A stretch of 64,000 nt of DNA. It comes from Siphonodentalium dalli (lineage: Eukaryota > Mollusca > Scaphopoda > Gadilida > Siphonodentaliidae). The stretch lies in assembly GCA_032622095.1 (NCBI GenBank), contig CP136068.1, positions 5,001,314 through 5,065,313 on the forward strand, in the 5' to 3' direction. How positions within the stretch are numbered: position 1 is the first letter of the stretch; the number at the start of each line of letters is the position of its first letter. Below the pieces are notes generated by a model. It did no database searches, was not told the DNA's origin, and saw only the letters and a list, made by a program, of their open reading frames with translations. The position numbers were made by a program, and so were the translations under genes. Shown here piece after piece: positions 40,449-53,278 of the stretch.

Positions 40449-42954
40449 ATACTTCCATGTTTTAACATGGAAGTATATTGTAATTCTTCTGGCTTTTATT
40501 ATTATTATTCCATAACGTGCTTATATCTCCGGAACGGCTGGACCGATTCGCTTGCTGTTTTTTTCTTCAGTATAAAACCTTGGAAGATCTGTGAAAATAG
40601 CCTATTGAGAATTTCGTCCGACCTTGACCTTCGGAGTTATCGCCATTTTGTTGATTTTTGGGGGTTTTTCGCGACACAAAAGTAACTTGCGAAATCGAGG
40701 TTTGAATTCTTATATCGTCGAAACGGCTTGATCGATTGATTTGAAATTTGGTACCTGCATAGACATTGAGTATACGAAGTCGATGTACAAATAGGGAATT
40801 TCGTGTGACCTTGACCTTTGGAAACAACGCTCTCTATCTGTTTTATTGTTGTGCACATATCTCCTCCGAAACGGTTTGAGATATCGATTTCGGACATTTT
40901 TCATTATTTGCGCCTGTATGTGTGCTCTAAAATACTGAAAAATTATAGGGTTCGCACTTCCGGTTTAAAAGTTCGCTACTGGTCGAAGGTTAAAAGAACG
41001 CTCTTTATAGGGAATCCAGAACGGCTTGAGATATTGAGTTGGGACTTTTTGCATTATGTGCAGCAAACTCTGCGCTATCGAACGATATATATAGTTAACG
41101 GATATCACTTCCGGTTCGGGAGAGCGGGCGTGTGGGTATGTATCTCAAAACTATTTTAGCGAATATTTTGATGACATTTGGTAGACGTCATCAGTAGATG
41201 CCACTGATTGCTATGCAACTCGAATTTTTAAAATCGGACATAAACTTCGTTAGTTATGGCTGTTTAAAAACCTGATTTATTTCCGACCTTGACCTTCAGA
41301 GTTATCGACATTTTGTTGATTTTTGGGGGGTCTTCGCGCCACTAAAATGACTAAAAATCGAGGTTTGATTTCTTATACCGCCGAAACGGCTTGGCCGATT
41401 GATTTGAAATTCGGAATCTTCTTAGCCATTGCGCATTGGCAGTCGATGAACTAATAGGGAACTTCGTCTGACCTTGACCTTTGGGCACAACGCTCTTTAT
41501 CAGTTTTATTGTTGTGAAGAGATCTCCTCCTAAACGGCTTGAGATATGGGGTTCGGAATTTTTGCTTAATTTGCACGTGTACGTGTGTCATGAACCGCCG
41601 AAAAATGATATGGTTCGCACTTCCGGTTTAAAAGTTCGCTACTTGTCGAAGGATAAAATAACGCTCTTTATAGGGAATCCAGAACGGTTTGAGATATTGA
41701 GTTGGGACTTTTTGCATGATGTGCAGCAAACTCTGCGCTCTCGAACGATATATTTAGTTAACGGATTTCACTTCCGGTTCGGGAGAACGGGCGTGTGGGT
41801 ATGTATCTCAAAACTATTTTGGCGCAGATTTGGATGAAATTTGGTGGACATAATCTTTAGTTGTTGCTGACCACTACTTCGCTCCGATTTTAAAAATCGG
41901 ACTTAAACTTCTCGAGTTATTGCTGCTTAGAGACCTGATTTTTATGCGGTTTTCGGACCCCTAGAATGACTTGCAAAATTGCAAAATTGATGTTTGATTT
42001 CTTATACCGTCGAAAGGGCTTGGCCAATTGATTTGAAATTTTGTGCTTGCATAGCCATTGAGCATACGCAGTCGATGCATTAATAAGGAATTTCGTCTGA
42101 CCTTGACCTTTGGAACAACGCTCTTTATATGTTTTATTGTTTTTAACGTATCTCCTCCTAAACGGCTTGAGATATCTGGTTGGGACTTTTTTCATTATTT
42201 GCGCATGCACACGTGTTACACACTACCGAAAAATAATAGGGGTCGCCCTTCCGGTTTAAAAGTTGACCCTGGGTCGAATAATAAAAGAACTCTCTTTATA
42301 CGAAATCCAGAACGGCTTGAGATATTGAGTTGGGACTTTTTGCGTTATGTGCATCCAACTGTGCGATGTATAAAGATATATATAGTTAACGGATTTCACT
42401 TCCGGTTCTGGGGAACGGGCGTGTGTGTATGTACCTCAAAACTATTTTGGCGCAGATTATAATGAAATTTAGTGGATATAATCTCTAGTTGCCGATGATC
42501 ACTATCCCACTCGAATTTTTTTAATTGGGCTAAAACTTCTGGAGTTATGGCTGCTTAAATACCTGGTTTTTGGGAATGTTTCGTGCCACCATAATAACTT
42601 GCAAATCGGGTTACATTTCTCATATCGTCAAAACGGCTCAGCCAATTGATTTGAAATTTTGTACCTGGATAGCCATTGAGCATTCGCAGTTTTTGTGCAT
42701 CAGACTCTGCGCTGTATGTTGATATATATAGGGTACTGATTTGACTTCCGGTTTGGGAGAACTGGCGAGTGGGTGCAGAATTTGATGAAATTTGGTGGAT
42801 AAAATACTGTGGTTGGTGACTAGTACTATGGTATATAGTATCACAATACTCGCATGTGTCTGCTGACAACTAACTCGTTAATGGACGACACAAGCTCCCG
42901 TCATTGGCAACATGGAAGTATCGAAATTGCTGTGCAATTACAGTTTCATTCTAG
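40449..42954 (+). mobile_element. Element C: non-autonomous Helitron-like element with internal 630-660-bp repeats
   Basis: The element opens with a near-perfect palindrome (40449-40476): arm ATACTTCCATGTT, 2-nt loop, arm AACATGGAAGTAT. The arm AACATGGAAGTAT recurs at 42909-42921, just inside the 3' end. It is followed by a hairpin (AATTGC-TGT-GCAATT, 42925-42939), 11 bases and CTAG (42951-42954) next to T. This asymmetric terminal inverted repeat, 3' hairpin and CTAG end, without evident target duplication, is what is known for Helitron-like elements. The interior is three tandem repeats of about 662 and 628 bp plus a shortened fourth, each with CTTCCGGTTT (40958, 41620, 42248) and TGACCTTGACCTTTGG. 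No Rep/helicase frame is visible. Other explanations: an unclassified satellite-bearing MITE. Confidence 0.6.
40618..42780 (+). repeat. Tandem repeats inside element C
   Basis: Successive copies are anchored by CTTCCGGTTT at 40958, 41620 and 42248, and by a second CACTTCCGGTTC-like site at about 41107, 41769 and 42397. The fourth copy, around 42550-42780, keeps the second site (about 42743) but lacks roughly 300 bases before it. Copies are well diverged from each other, unlike the surrounding A+B units, so this internal amplification is older than the array. Confidence 0.85.
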
Positions 42955-42968
42955 TTATTATTATTATT

Positions 42969-45900
42969 ATACTACAGTATTTTTCAACGCCCAAATCTCG
43001 GAATGTATTAGTACTAGAAAACTCAAGTTTGGTAAGTATGTTGGGGTAAATGAGTTCTATGCCTTTGGCTCATAACGGATATTGTCCGCATTTACCCCGT
43101 AGAGTTATCTCCCTTTATATGAAAAAATGTCATTTTATTATCTCGGAAATTATAAGGAGCAGAGCATCGAAAATTGGACTGTATACACATCTCGATATGC
43201 CCTACTGCCCACGGGCATCAGAACTTGTGTCCGCGCTTTCCCTGAGGAGTTACCGCCCATAGTTGGCAAACCTCTATTTGATTGTACTCTGTTGTCCTCT
43301 TGTATCATTCCAGATAACTGCATGTGGTTTTCATAGTCGTGTTGACCGTTGTCAGTTTAGTCAGAGAAGGAAATTTTGACAGGGTCAGACATATATTTTG
43401 ACACTGGGGTGGGGGGCAAATTGTTTGCAAAATAAAATTTTGATTGACATTCATATATTTAAGTTTATGTATTTCCCGAACGAAAACAAACTCATACCGG
43501 AAAGGATTTTTGAAATCCGAGAAGAAATGCAAGAGTTACGGGCCCTCAAAGTTTGCAATTTGGGCCCATGTGCTTGTCCTCACATCTCCTCCGAAGATAT
43601 CGAACATAGGATATCATCTGATACGCCAACGTGTGCGGACGGAAGAGAGCACGCGGTGGGCCAAATTTTGCCAGTGTCTGTTCATTATTGTGGGTCTGGG
43701 GAGGGGTGGTCCGTGGTACCAATTTTTAATTCTTCTCGGAATCAGATGAAACTTGGAATATAACATCTGCAACATCAGCTGATCTCGAAGCTGAAGACAG
43801 ATCGTAAATACGTTGGAAAATGGCGGAGATTTTGGCCGTACAAGTTTGAATTTGGGCCCATATGCTTTCCAATAATCAAAGTGTTATCCGTCTCCAAATC
43901 AGATGAAATTTATACTATGCAATCTATGTCAGCCGCAAATCACAAAACTGGAAACAACTTTAAAATCCGTTGGAAACTGACGAAGTTACGGGGCCTCAAA
44001 CTTAGCAGTTTGTGCCAGGGGTTGATGTTTTCCCAATCCCGTCACCCAATTTCGAGGCAGGGGTGGGGTCACGTCCAAACACTTGAGATCAACCTACACA
44101 TATTAGGACAACATATAATCACCATACTTCATATTTTCCGTCCATAAACTGCGATTCTTTCCACTCATGATTGATCCTATTATTATACTTCCATGGTGTA
44201 ACCAAGGAAGTATATTGTTTTTCTACTGCGGCCGTTTTCTGTTTAATTGGAAATACTCAGAAACTAATGGGAGGAGGACCGCGAAATCTCTAGCGAATGA
44301 AGGCATCTAAGGTCTACTAAAAATAATGGTATCCGGATGTTGGTCCAATATCTTTTAACAGAGTTATGGCCCTTTTTCGATTATTTTTCATTATTATTAT
44401 TATTATTATACTACAGTATTTTTCAACGCCCAAATCTCGGAATGTATTAGTACTAGAAAACTCAAGTTTGGTAAGTATGTTGGGGTAAATGAGTTCTATG
44501 CCTTTGGCTCATAACGGATATTGTCCGCATTTACCCCGTAGAGTTATCTCCCTTTATATGAAAAAATGTCATTTTATTATCTCGGAAATTATAAGGAGCA
44601 GAGCATCGAAAATTGGACTGTATACACATCTCGATATGCCCTACTGCCCACGGGCATCAGAACTTGTGTCCGCGCTTTCCCTGAGGAGTTACCGCCCATA
44701 GTTGGCAAACCTCTATTTGATTGTACTCTGTTGTCCTCTTGTATCATTCCAGATAACTGCATGTGGTTTCATAGTCGTGTTGACCGTTGTCAGTTTAGTC
44801 AGAGAAGGAAATTTTGACAGGGTCAGACATATATTTTGACACTGGGGTGGGGGGCAAATTGTTTGCAAAATAAAATTTTGATTGACATTCATATATTTAA
44901 GTTTATGTATTTCCCGAACGAAAACAAACTCATACCGGAAAGGATTTTTGAAATCCGAGAAGAAATGCAAGAGTTACGGGCCCTCAAAGTTTGCAATTTG
45001 GGCCCATGTGCTTGTCCTCACATCTCCTCCGAAGATATCGAACATAGGATATCATCTGATACGCCAACGTGTGCGGACGGAAGAGAGCACGCGGTGGGCC
45101 AAATTTTGCCAGTGTCTGTTCATTATTGTGGGTCTGGGGGAGGGGTGGTCCGTGGTACCAATTTTTAATTCTTCTCGGAATCAGATGAAACTTGGAATAT
45201 AACATCTGCAACATCAGCTGATCTCGAAGCTGAAGACAGATCGTAAATACGTTGGAAAATGGCGGAGATTTTGGCCGTACAAGTTTGAATTTGGGCCCAT
45301 ATGCTTCCAATAATCAAAGTGTTATCCGTCTCCAAATCAGATGAAATTTATACTATGCAATCTATGTCAGCCGCAAATCACAAAACTGGAAACAACTTTA
45401 AAATCCGTTGGAAACTGACGAAGTTACGGGGCCTCAAACTTAGCAGTTTGTGCCAGGGGTTGATGTTTTCCCAATCCCGTCACCCAATTTCGAGGCAGGG
45501 GTGGGGTCACGTCCAAACACTTGAGATCAACCTACACATATTAGGACAACATATAATCACCATACTTCATATTTTCCGTCCATAAACTGCGATTCTTTCC
45601 ACTCATGATTGATCCTATTATTATACTTCCATGGTGTAACCAAGGAAGTATATTGTTTTTCTACTGCGGCCGTTTTCTGTTTAATTGGAAATACTCAGAA
45701 ACTAATGGGAGGAGGACCGCGAAATCTCTAGCGAATGAAGGCATCTAAGGTCTACTAAAAATAATGGTATCCGGATGTTGGTCCAATATCTTTTAACAGA
45801 GTTATGGCCCTTTTTTCGATTATTTTTCATTATTATTATTATTATTATACTACAGTATTTTTCAACGCCCAAATCTCGGAATGTATTAGTACTAGAAAAC

Positions 45901-48900
45901 TCAAGTTTGGTAAGTATGTTGGGGTAAATGAGTTCTATGCCTTTGGCTCATAACGGATATTGTCCGCATTTACCCCGTAGAGTTATCTCCCTTTATATGA
46001 AAAAATGTCATTTTATTATCTCGGAAATTATAAGGAGCAGAGCATCGAAAATTGGACTGTATACACATCTCGATATGCCCTACTGCCCACGGGCATCAGA
46101 ACTTGTGTCCCGCGCTTTCCCCTGAGGAGTTACCGCCCATAGTTGGCAAACCTCTATTTGATTGTACTCTGTTGTCCTCTTGTATCATTCCAGATAACTG
46201 CATGTGGTTTTCATAGTCGTGTTGACCGTTGTCAGTTTAGTCAGAGAAGGAAATTTTGACAGGGTCAGACATATATTTTGACACTGGGGTGGGGGGCAAA
46301 TTGTTTGCAAAATAAAATTTTGATTGACATTCATATATTTAAGTTTATGTATTTCCCGAACGAAAACAAACTCATACCGGAAAGGATTTTTGAAATCCGA
46401 GAAGAAATGCAAGAGTTACGGGCCCTCAAAGTTTGCAATTTGGGCCCATGTGCTTGTCCTCACATCTCCTCCGAAGATATCGAACATAGGATATCATCTG
46501 ATACGCCCAACGTGTGCGGACGGAAGAGAGCACGCGGTGGGCCAAATTTTGCCAGTGTCTGTTCATTATTGTGGGTCTGGGGAGGGGTGGTCCGTGGTAC
46601 CAATTTTTAATTCTTCTCGGAATCAGATGAAACTTGGAATATAACATCTGCAACATCAGCTGATCTCGAAGCTGAAGACAGATCGTAAATACGTTGGAAA
46701 ATGGCGGAGATTTTGGCCGTACAAGTTTGAATTTGGGCCCATATGCTTTCCAATAATCAAAGTGTTATCCGTCTCCAAATCAGATGAAATTTATACTATG
46801 CAATCTATGTCAGCCGCAAATCACAAAACTGGAAACAACTTTAAAATCCGTTGGAAACTGACGAAGTTACGGGGCCTCAAACTTAGCAGTTTGTGCCAGG
46901 GGTTGATGTTTTCCCAATCCCGTCACCCAATTTCGAGGCAGGGGTGGGGTCACGTCCAAACACTTGAGATCAACCTACACATATTAGGACAACATATAAT
47001 CACCATACTTCATATTTTCCGTCCATAAACTGCGATTCTTTCCACTCATGATTGATCCTATTATTATACTTCCATGGTGTAACCAAGGAAGTATATTGTT
47101 TTTCTACTGCGGCCGTTTTCTGTTTAATTGGAAATACTCAGAAACTAATGGGAGGAGGACCGCGAAATCTCTAGCGAATGAAGGCATCTAAGGTCTACTA
47201 AAAATAATGGTATCCGGATGTTGGTCCAATATCTTTTAACAGAGTTATGGCCCTTTTTCGATTATTTTTCATTATTATTATTATTATTATACTACAGTAT
47301 TTTTCAACGCCCAAATCTCGGAATGTATTAGTACTAGAAAACTCAAGTTTGGTAAGTATGTTGGGGTAAATGAGTTCTATGCCTTTGGCTCATAACGGAT
47401 ATTGTCCGCATTTACCCCGTAGAGTTATCTCCCTTTATATGAAAAAATGTCATTTTATTATCTCGGAAATTATAAGGAGCAGAGCATCGAAAATTGGACT
47501 GTATACACATCTCGATATGCCCTACTGCCCACGGGCATCAGAACTTGTGTCCGCGCTTTCCCTGAGGAGTTACCGCCCATAGTTGGCAAACCTCTATTTG
47601 ATTGTACTCTGTTGTCCTCTTGTATCATTCCAGATAACTGCATGTGGTTTTCATAGTCGTGTTGACCGTTGTCAGTTTAGTCAGAGAAGGAAATTTTGAC
47701 AGGGTCAGACATATATTTTGACACTGGGGTGGGGGGCAAATTGTTTGCAAAATAAAATTTTGATTGACATTCATATATTTAAGTTTATGTATTTCCCGAA
47801 CGAAAACAAACTCATACCGGAAAGGATTTTTGAAATCCGAGAAGAAATGCAAGAGTTACGGGCCCTCAAAGTTTGCAATTTGGGCCCATGTGCTTGTCCT
47901 CACATCTCCTCCGAAGATATCGAACATAGGATATCATCTGATACGCCAACGTGTGCGGACGGAAGAGAGCACGCGGTGGGCCAAATTTTGCCAGTGTCTG
48001 TTCATTATTGTGGGTCTGGGGAGGGGTGGTCCGTGGTACCAATTTTTAATTCTTCTCGGAATCAGATGAAACTTGGAATATAACATCTGCAACATCAGCT
48101 GATCTCGAAGCTGAAGACAGATCGTAAATACGTTGGAAAATGGCGGAGATTTTGGCCGTACAAGTTTGAATTTGGGCCCATATGCTTTCCAATAATCAAA
48201 GTGTTATCCGTCTCCAAATCAGATGAAATTTATACTATGCAATCTATGTCAGCCGCAAATCACAAAACTGGAAACAACTTTAAAATCCGTTGGAAACTGA
48301 CGAAGTTACGGGGCCTCAAACTTAGCAGTTTGTGCCAGGGGTTGATGTTTTCCCAATCCCGTCACCCAATTTCGAGGCAGGGGTGGGGTCACGTCCAAAC
48401 ACTTGAGATCAACCTACACATATTAGGACAACATATAATCACCATACTTCATATTTTCCGTCCATAAACTGCGATTCTTTCCACTCATGATTGATCCTAT
48501 TATTATACTTCCATGGTGTAACCAAGGAAGTATATTGTTTTTCTACTGCGGCCGTTTTCTGTTTAATTGGAAATACTCAGAAACTAATGGGAGGAGGACC
48601 GCGAAATCTCTAGCGAATGAAGGCATCTAAGGTCTACTAAAAATAATGGTATCCGGATGTTGGTCCAATATCTTTTAACAGAGTTATGGCCCTTTTTCGA
48701 TTATTTTTCATTATTATTATTATTATTATACTACAGTATTTTTCAACGCCCAAATCTCGGAATGTATTAGTACTAGAAAACTCAAGTTTGGTAAGTATGT
48801 TGGGGTAAATGAGTTCTATGCCTTTGGCTCATAACGGATATTGTCCGCATTTACCCCGTAGAGTTATCTCCCTTTATATGAAAAAATGTCATTTTATTAT

Positions 48901-50166
48901 CTCGGAAATTATAAGGAGCAGAGCATCGAAAATTGGACTGTATACACATCTCGATATGCCCTACTGCCCACGGGCATCAGAACTTGTGTCCGCGCTTTCC
49001 CTGAGGAGTTACCGCCCATAGTTGGCAAACCTCTATTTGATTGTACTCTGTTGTCCTCTTGTATCATTCCAGATAACTGCATGTGGTTTTCATAGTCGTG
49101 TTGACCGTTGTCAGTTTAGTCAGAGAAGGAAATTTTGACAGGGTCAGACATATATTTTGACACTGGGGTGGGGGGCAAATTGTTTGCAAAATAAAATTTT
49201 GATTGACATTCATATATTTAAGTTTATGTATTTCCCGAACGAAAACAAACTCATACCGGAAAGGATTTTTGAAATCCGAGAAGAAATGCAAGAGTTACGG
49301 GCCCTCAAAGTTTGCAATTTGGGCCCATGTGCTTGTCCTCACATCTCCTCCGAAGATATCGAACATAGGATATCATCTGATACGCCAACGTGTGCGGACG
49401 GAAGAGAGCACGCGGTGGGCCAAATTTTGCCAGTGTCTGTTCATTATTGTGGGTCTGGGGAGGGGTGGTCCGTGGTACCAATTTTTAATTCTTCTCGGAA
49501 TCAGATGAAACTTGGAATATAACATCTGCAACATCAGCTGATCTCGAAGCTGAAGACAGATCGTAAATACGTTGGAAAATGGCGGAGATTTTGGCCGTAC
49601 AAGTTTGAATTTGGGCCCATATGCTTTCCAATAATCAAAGTGTTATCCGTCTCCAAATCAGATGAAATTTATACTATGCAATCTATGTCAGCCGCAAATC
49701 ACAAAACTGGAAACAACTTTAAAATCCGTTGGAAACTGACGAAGTTACGGGGCCTCAAACTTAGCAGTTTGTGCCAGGGGTTGATGTTTTCCCAATCCCG
49801 TCACCCAATTTCGAGGCAGGGGTGGGGTCACGTCCAAACACTTGAGATCAACCTACACATATTAGGACAACATATAATCACCATACTTCATATTTTCCGT
49901 CCATAAACTGCGATTCTTTCCACTCATGATTGATCCTATTATTATACTTCCATGGTGTAACCAAGGAAGTATATTGTTTTTCTACTGCGGCCGTTTTCTG
50001 TTTAATTGGAAATACTCAGAAACTAATGGGAGGAGGACCGCGAAATCTCTAGCGAATGAAGGCATCTAAGGTCTACTAAAAATAATGGTATCCGGATGTT
50101 GGTCCAATATCTTTTAACAGAGTTATGGCCCTTTTTCGATTATTTTTCATTATTATTATTATTATT
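42969..50166 (+). repeat. Array block 9: five type III units (1439 bp)
   Basis: Units start at 42969, 44408, 45847, 47289 and 48728; spacings are 1439, 1439, 1442, 1439 and 1439. All carry the single-submodule joint CAGCTGATC and six ATT before the next A. Units 42969, 47289 and 48728 look identical. Units 44408 and 45847 carry a cluster of single-base homopolymer length changes that look like sequencing error rather than mutation. The block begins 14 bases after the CTAG of element C. Confidence 0.95.
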
Positions 50167-50796
50167 ATACTACAGTATTTTTCAACGCCCAAATCTCGGA
50201 ATGTATTAGTACTAGAAAACTCAAGTTTGGTAAGTATGTTGGGGTAAATGAGTTCTATGCCTTTGGCTCATAACGGATATTGTCCGCATTTACCCCGTAG
50301 AGTTATCTCCCTTTATATGAAAAAATGTCATTTTATTATCTCGGAAATTATAAGGAGCAGAGCATCGAAAATTGGACTGTATACACATCTCGATATGCCC
50401 TACTGCCCACGGGCATCAGAACTTGTGTCCGCGCTTTCCCTGAGGAGTTACCGCCCATAGTTGGCAAACCTCTATTTGATTGTACTCTGTTGTCCTCTTG
50501 TATCATTCCAGATAACTGCATGTGGTTTTCATAGTCGTGTTGACCGTTGTCAGTTTAGTCAGAGAAGGAAATTTTGACAGGGTCAGACATATATTTTGAC
50601 ACTGGGGTGGGGGGCAAATTGTTTGCAAAATAAAATTTTGATTGACATTCATATATTTAAGTTTATGTATTTCCCGAACGAAAACAAACTCATACCGGAA
50701 AGGATTTTTGAAATCCGAGAAGAAATGCAAGAGTTACGGGCCCTCAAAGTTTGCAATTTGGGCCCATGTGCTTGTCCTCACATCTCCTCCGAAGAT
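50167..50796 (+). repeat. Truncated A module before the second composite insertion
   Basis: An A module that breaks after CTCCTCCGAAGAT, exactly as the module at 25092-25721 does. Only the part upstream of the first submodule end is present, so it cannot be told whether it was type II or type III. Confidence 0.92.
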
Positions 50797-51696
50797 TCAG
50801 ATTATGCTACACGCGAAACGGAGATGACTTTTGGGAAATCCAGAGTCCAAAACGGATCCAAATCGACCTGTCCCAGAAAAGTCGTTCATTTTGTTTTCAC
50901 TTTTTGAAAAAGGCTCCAATATTTCAACCAAAACTTTTGGACTTAGAACATTATTTTTTTCTCAGTCAAGTGAAAAGAGCTCTTCAAAATAATTCCGCTT
51001 ATATATATAATATATATTATCTATATATACGCCAAAAATTTGTCACTCCCCTCTCTCCTTCCTCCGGCTACCCCATCCTCCGTGGGATGGAACCTACCTC
51101 CGATTCGAATACACCCGTCTTGCCGCGGGCCAGTCTCATTCCTCTACCAGAGAACTGATAGAACGCCCGTCGAATTCCAACAATCATTTCCAGAGTGCTA
51201 TATTGGTATGAGTTCATATCGGAGCCGTTATAAAGCAAATAACTTGGATTTTAATATAAACCCACCTATTCGTAAATTGTGTAGCCCATGGTGTGTGGTA
51301 AATTATCATTTTATCGTGTATAGTGTGTCATGAGCTATCTGCGTGCGTGCATTTCACTTTTGTATTTTCTTTCGCATCTTCAACGCACTGCATATCATAT
51401 ACAACCAAACAAAATACAAACATTACATTAATTTGATCACACAAGACTTCGTTATATGGTGTATATTTCTACTAACGTAATGACGACGTATAGCCAATTA
51501 TTCCATTTGCGATAACAACGATAAACACATAGAAACATGCAAACATCATCAGTTTCGTAAGATCAATTTGTATATTGTTTATATTCTAGTTATTTATCGA
51601 ATATAAAAAGCATCTTTACATTATCTTTAGTTTGGTATTATTCGTATTTGATGATTAAAATACACCAAAACATGTTAAAAATAAAAAATAAAAAAA

Positions 51697-51780
51697 GATA
51701 ATTTGACGGGATTCGAACTCACGTCGCAATAAAACACAAACTGAATGTTTGACGCTCTCTCCACTCGGCTACGCACTGCG
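51697..51780 (-). ncRNA. tRNA-like Pol III unit, copy 2a
   Basis: Copy of the unit at 26622-26705. A-box-like TAGCCGAGTGG at 51771-51761 and B-box-like AGTTCGAATCC at 51719-51709 on the minus strand, T run beyond. No sequence change relative to copy 1a was seen. Confidence 0.5.
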
Positions 51781-51967
51781 CTGTTAATTTATAAGAAAAT
51801 ATATTAGTATTAAATATGTAGGCATATAACTGTGTATATTTAAACTTTATATCCAAACTGATTGAAATCGAATATAAAAAGCATCTTTACATTATCTTTA
51901 GTTTGGTATTATTCGTATTTGATGATTAAAATACACCAAAACATGTTAAAAATAAAAAATAAAAAAA

Positions 51968-52053
51968 GATAATTTGACGGGATTCGAACTCACGTCGCAA
52001 TAAAAACACAAACTGAAGGTTTGACGCTCTGACCACTCGACTACGCACTGCGC
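51968..52053 (-). ncRNA. tRNA-like Pol III unit, copy 2b
   Basis: Copy of the unit at 26893-26978. A box at 52043-52033 and B box at 51990-51980 on the minus strand. The pair 2a/2b keeps the same head-to-tail arrangement and the same internal differences as 1a/1b. Confidence 0.5.
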
Positions 52054-53278
52054 TATTAATTTATAAGAAAATATATTAGTATTAAATATATAGGCATATA
52101 ACTGTGTATATTTAAACTTTATATCCAAACTGATTGAAATGCGTGACTATATATATATATACCCCTTTCCGCTATACGGGGAACAGGAAAATGCACCTAT
52201 TCTTCCCACCAAATCCAAAAGGGCTAATTAAAGACCAAGGTAATGCCGTAGCAGGTACATTTGGATATTCTATTCACGCCCCCCCCCCCCAAATCTTGAC
52301 CGCTATACTTCAAATTCAAACATCGAGAATTTTTTTTTTGACGACTACATCTGATAGCTAGTGTTCACGCGCATCTAGAGCGCAATTTTCTAATTTTCAG
52401 ATGGAACGGAACGGTTTACTCGTGACAACGCTATATATCATAAATATGTATACTTCTGTAGTCTATCACTAGCCGATTTTTAGCCCCAAATCCAAACGGG
52501 CCGATGTAGGAGCGAGTTTAATGCGGTGGTACATAAGCCGGTATACTGTAGGTATGACTCTAAAATTTGACCTCTCTAATATAAACGCAACCTGCTCAAG
52601 GGAGTGTTTGTGTCGGGTGGGTTCAGATTTGGAAAATTCCACCGAAGATCAAATGGGCAAAATTACTCCGAAAATCATATATTGAGATAAAAACTTTTCG
52701 ATGAGTGGATGTGATAAGTAGTATATAAACGCAAGATTAGTACACTTTTTAATGATTTATATTGAACGGTTTAACCCTGGTAGCGTATAACGTTGTGACG
52801 GGTGATATATATTACTCAAATTCAAACCCTCTCTTCATGACGCAAATTCAAACGGACTTAGCAAGAAGCAAGGCAAATGCATGAATATGCTCACCGATAT
52901 ACTATATAGGTATGTCCGCTCTACTGTAAAAGTAACATATTGTCACGATTTGACCTGTCCAAAACACTCCCCGGACAAAAGTTTTCCTAGGTATAAAATT
53001 TCGTCGAAATCCGATCGTTTTACTCGATTTGACCTTGAACTTACCATTTCGAATGTCAATGTCAGGTCGGGGTCACGACTTGACCCGCCCAAAAGACTCC
53101 ACGGACAAAAGTACCCCTAGGTATCAAATTTCGTGGAAATCCGCATGTTTTACCCGATTTGACCTTCGATTGACCATTTTGAAGGCCAAGGTCAGGTCGG
53201 GATGGGATGGGATGGGATGGAATACCATGGAAGTATATCTGATTCCATGGAATCTGACCTCTAGTTATTATTATTATT

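Larger units (their letters stand above)
50797..53264 (+). mobile_element. Composite insertion, copy 2 (includes element D copy 3)
   Basis: Near-identical to 25722-28186. The differences I can see are CAAATG to CAAGTG (about 50968), GCCACAAA to GCCAAAAA (about 51033), two more bases in the (TA)n tract (about 52150), one more C in the C run (12 instead of 11, about 52279-52290) and CTCCCCGG to CTCCACGG (about 53100). Element D copy 3 ends with the palindrome at 53241-53254 and CTAG at 53261-53264. Confidence 0.75.

Noticed and set aside
40449-42954. Retroviral or LTR element as the source of element C
   Set aside because: No long direct terminal repeats, primer-binding site, polypurine tract or gag/pol-like frame; the ends are inverted and hairpin-forming.
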